Part shown: positions 1-5,272 of the stretch, piece by piece
How the letters are laid out: the number at the start of each line of letters is the position of its first letter
How positions within the stretch are numbered: position 1 is the stretch's first letter
Assembly: GCA_051002235.1 (NCBI GenBank)
Contig: JBPCMN010000084.1
Span: 1-5,272 of the forward strand
DNA length: 5,272 nucleotides
Direction: 5' to 3'
From: JBPCMN01 sp013695115
GTDB lineage: Bacteria; Actinomycetota; Acidimicrobiia; IMCC26256; JACDBD01
The notes under the pieces: model-generated
Database searches by the model: none
What the model saw: only the letters and a program-made list of their open reading frames with translations
Told to the model about the DNA's origin: nothing
Translations under genes and position numbers: made by a program

Positions 1-2048
1 ACGGATTCATCGCCACCCCGTACCGCAAGGTGCGCGCCGGCAGGGTGACCGATGAGGTCGAGTACCTCACCGCCTCCGAGGAGGAGGGCCACGTCATCGC
101 CCAGGCCAACGCCCCGCTGGCCGAGGATGGCACCTTCGTCAACGAACGGGTCCTGGTGCGCAAGACCGGCGGCGATGTCGACACGGTGTTCGCCTCCGAC
201 GTCGACTACATGGACGTGTCGCCCAAGCAGGTCGTCTCGGTGTCGACCTCGCTGATCCCGTTCCTAGAGCACGACGACGCCAACCGGGCCCTGATGGGCT
301 CCAACATGCAGCGCCAGGCGGTGCCGCTACTGCGGGCAGACGCCCCGCTGGTCGGCACCGGTGTCGAGGGGAGGGCCGCCCAGGACTCGGGCGACGTCAT
401 CCTCTCCCCGGTCGACGGTGAGGTGGTCGAGGTCACCGGTGACCAGATCGTGGTCAAGGCCTCGGCGGACAACCGCAGCCACACCATGGTCCTGCGCAAG
501 TTCGAGCGCTCCAACCAGGGCACCTGCATCAACCAGAAGCCGCTGGTCAGCACGGGCGACCACGTCCGCAAGGGCGAGATCCTCGCCGACGGCCCCTCGA
601 CCCACCTGGGTGAGCTCGCGCTGGGCAAGAACCTCCTGGTCGCGTTCATGCCGTGGAAGGGCCACAACTACGAGGACGCCATCGTTATCTCCGAGCGCCT
701 CGTGCGCGACGACGTCCTCACCTCGATCCACATCGAGGAGCACGAGATCGACGCCCGCGACACCAAGCTGGGTGCCGAGGAGATCACACGCGACATCCCC
801 AACCTGTCCGAGGACATCCTCAAGGACCTCGACGAGCGCGGCATCATCCGCATCGGCGCCGAGGTCGGCCCCGGCGACATCCTCGTCGGCAAGGTCACGC
901 CCAAGGGCGAAACCGAGCTCACGCCGGAGGAGCGGCTGCTGCGGGCGATCTTCGGTGAGAAGGCCCGCGAGGTGCGCGACACGTCGCTCAAGGTGCCGCA
1001 CGGCGAGACGGGCAAGGTCATCGACGTGCGCGTCTTCTCGCGCGAGGACGGCCACGAGCTGCCGCCGGGCGTCAACCAGCTCGTGCGGGTCTACGTGGCC
1101 CAGAAGCGCAAGATCAGCGAGGGCGACAAGCTCGCCGGCCGCCACGGCAACAAGGGCGTGATCGCGAAGATCCTGCCGGTCGAGGACATGCCCTACCTCG
1201 CCGACGGCACGCCCATCGACATCATCCTCAACCCCCTCGGCGTCCCGTCCCGCATGAACGTGGGCCAGGTGCTCGAGGCCCACCTCGGCTACGCGGCGCG
1301 CCACGGCTGGGACGCGCAGCGCCCCGCGCCGACCAACGGCCGCAAGACCAGCCCCGTCACCGAGCCGGCGGTGTGGATCTCGAGCCCGGTGTTCGACGGC
1401 GCCCACTGGGACGAGGTCGACCAGGCGGGCGAGCACGGGACCATCGAGCGGCTGTTCGAGAACATGCACCCGGACGGCGCCCACGGCCAGCGGCTGGTGG
1501 GGACCGACGGCAAGGCCACCCTCTACGACGGCCGGACCGGCGAGCCCTACGACCGGCCGGTGACGACGGGGTGGATCTACATCCTGAAGCTGGCCCACCT
1601 CGTCGACGACAAGATCCACGCCCGCTCGACCGGCCCGTACTCGATGATCACCCAGCAACCCCTGGGCGGAAAGGCGCAGTTCGGCGGGCAGCGCTTCGGC
1701 GAGATGGAGGTGTGGGCGCTCGAGGCGTACGGCGCGTCCTACGCGCTCCAGGAGATCCTCACCATCAAGTCCGACGACGTGCTCGGACGGGTGAAGGTCT
1801 ACGAGGCCATCGTCAAGGGCGAGAACATCCCCGAGCCCGGCATCCCCGAGAGCTTCAAGGTGCTCATCAAGGAGATGCAGGCGCTCTGCCTCAACGTCCG
1901 CGTCATGAACGAGGCGGGCGAGGAGGTCGAGATCCGCGAGCTCGACGAGGACGCCTTCCGCACCACCGAATCGCTTGGGATCGACCTGTCGCGGCCCGAG
2001 CGCGGCACCGACGAAGAAGACGAGCGACGCCGCGAGCCGGCGTTCTAG
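1..2048 (+). CDS. rpoB: RNA polymerase subunit beta, C-terminal part (5' end outside the window)
   Basis: This is the beta subunit of DNA-dependent RNA polymerase, which with beta' forms the catalytic cleft that makes all cellular RNA. The reading frame is already open at base 3 (GFIATPYRKVRAGRVTDEVE), so the GTG at 30 is an internal valine codon and not a start. 681 residues are visible; the actinobacterial family is usually about 1150-1180, so some 470-500 N-terminal residues, including the main rifampicin-resistance region, lie upstream. In window numbering, residues 1-85 match the external-1 domain. About 89-555 match the hybrid-binding domain, with HDDANRALMG, the acidic pair E224/D225 in HNYEDA, the flap, and lysines 368 and 376 (E. 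coli K1065 and K1073) beside GRHGNKGVI. From GGQRFGEMEVWAL (561 on) comes the C-terminal domain that packs on the beta' clamp. The gene ends in a short charged tail and TAG. There is no frameshift. rpoC follows after 10 nt. Identification is near certain; the taxon is inferred. Confidence 0.98.
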   Translation, partial: GFIATPYRKVRAGRVTDEVEYLTASEEEGHVIAQANAPLAEDGTFVNERVLVRKTGGDVDTVFASDVDYMDVSPKQVVSVSTSLIPFLEHDDANRALMGSNMQRQAVPLLRADAPLVGTGVEGRAAQDSGDVILSPVDGEVVEVTGDQIVVKASADNRSHTMVLRKFERSNQGTCINQKPLVSTGDHVRKGEILADGPSTHLGELALGKNLLVAFMPWKGHNYEDAIVISERLVRDDVLTSIHIEEHEIDARDTKLGAEEITRDIPNLSEDILKDLDERGIIRIGAEVGPGDILVGKVTPKGETELTPEERLLRAIFGEKAREVRDTSLKVPHGETGKVIDVRVFSREDGHELPPGVNQLVRVYVAQKRKISEGDKLAGRHGNKGVIAKILPVEDMPYLADGTPIDIILNPLGVPSRMNVGQVLEAHLGYAARHGWDAQRPAPTNGRKTSPVTEPAVWISSPVFDGAHWDEVDQAGEHGTIERLFENMHPDGAHGQRLVGTDGKATLYDGRTGEPYDRPVTTGWIYILKLAHLVDDKIHARSTGPYSMITQQPLGGKAQFGGQRFGEMEVWALEAYGASYALQEILTIKSDDVLGRVKVYEAIVKGENIPEPGIPESFKVLIKEMQALCLNVRVMNEAGEEVEIRELDEDAFRTTESLGIDLSRPERGTDEEDERRREPAF

Positions 2049-2051
2049 GAG
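2047..2051 (+). promoter_or_regulatory. rpoC ribosome binding site overlapping the rpoB stop codon
   Basis: AGGAG lies 7 nt upstream of the rpoC GTG and shares its first two bases with the last two of the rpoB TAG stop (2046-2048). The spacing is ideal for a Shine-Dalgarno sequence, and it decides the rpoC start, because no in-frame ATG occurs until codon 92. The overlap means that ribosomes finishing rpoB sit directly on the rpoC initiation site, which suggests translational coupling. The coupling itself is inferred. Confidence 0.85.
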
Positions 2052-2058
2052 TAGCGAA

Positions 2059-5272
<3,214 letters not shown>

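Noticed and set aside
30..32. GTG as a possible start codon for the beta fragment.
   Set aside because: The frame upstream to base 3 is open and encodes GFIATPYRK, which continues conserved internal beta sequence. The codon is an internal valine, and the gene simply begins before the window.
267..320. Possible rifampicin-resistance change in the HDDANRALMG region of beta.
   Set aside because: The arginine matching E. coli R687 is present (bases 285-287). The only difference noticed is Ser for Ala after MG, which I do not know as a resistance change. The main resistance cluster lies upstream of the window and cannot be judged.

Overview
The window holds one block of housekeeping sequence: the 3' part of rpoB followed 10 nt later by most of rpoC, both on the + strand. 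These genes encode the beta and beta' subunits of bacterial RNA polymerase. rpoB enters already in progress at base 1 (681 residues visible, ending in TAG at 2046-2048). rpoC starts with GTG at 2059 and runs off the right edge at 5272 (1071 residues visible, no stop). Essentially every base is coding. The only intergenic stretch is 2049-2058, and there is no gene-free stretch of 300 bases.

The organism looks like a high-GC Actinomycetota, with codon third positions overwhelmingly G or C. Three features support this: the VLDVN start of beta', long identical blocks shared with mycobacterial beta and beta' as I remember them, and a charged coiled-coil insertion near beta' residues 140-225 of the kind known from actinobacterial polymerases. 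Other details are less like Mycobacterium or Streptomyces, such as FHTGG instead of FHQGG in the trigger loop and the sequence leading into the bridge helix. A deep-branching class such as Acidimicrobiia is therefore my best guess. This is inference and needs a tree.

The two products fold together into the catalytic core. The visible part of beta supplies the hybrid-binding and flap region, the acidic pair and two lysines near the active centre, and the C-terminal part that packs on the beta' clamp. The visible part of beta' supplies the first zinc site, clamp helices, lid and rudder, switch 2, the Mg-binding aspartate loop, the bridge helix, the second zinc site and the trigger loop. All key residues I checked are present and both frames are open, so both genes look functional. 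The short junction, with a Shine-Dalgarno sequence overlapping the rpoB stop, indicates co-transcription and probable translational coupling.

I looked on both strands for something beyond this and found no mobile element, RNA gene, CRISPR array, terminator or embedded novel system. The points worth a second look are lineage-level details of the polymerase: a longer glycine-rich trigger-loop tip, a short extra segment before the lid, the coiled-coil insertion, a divergent surface segment in beta, and an arginine at the fidaxomicin-sensitising position.
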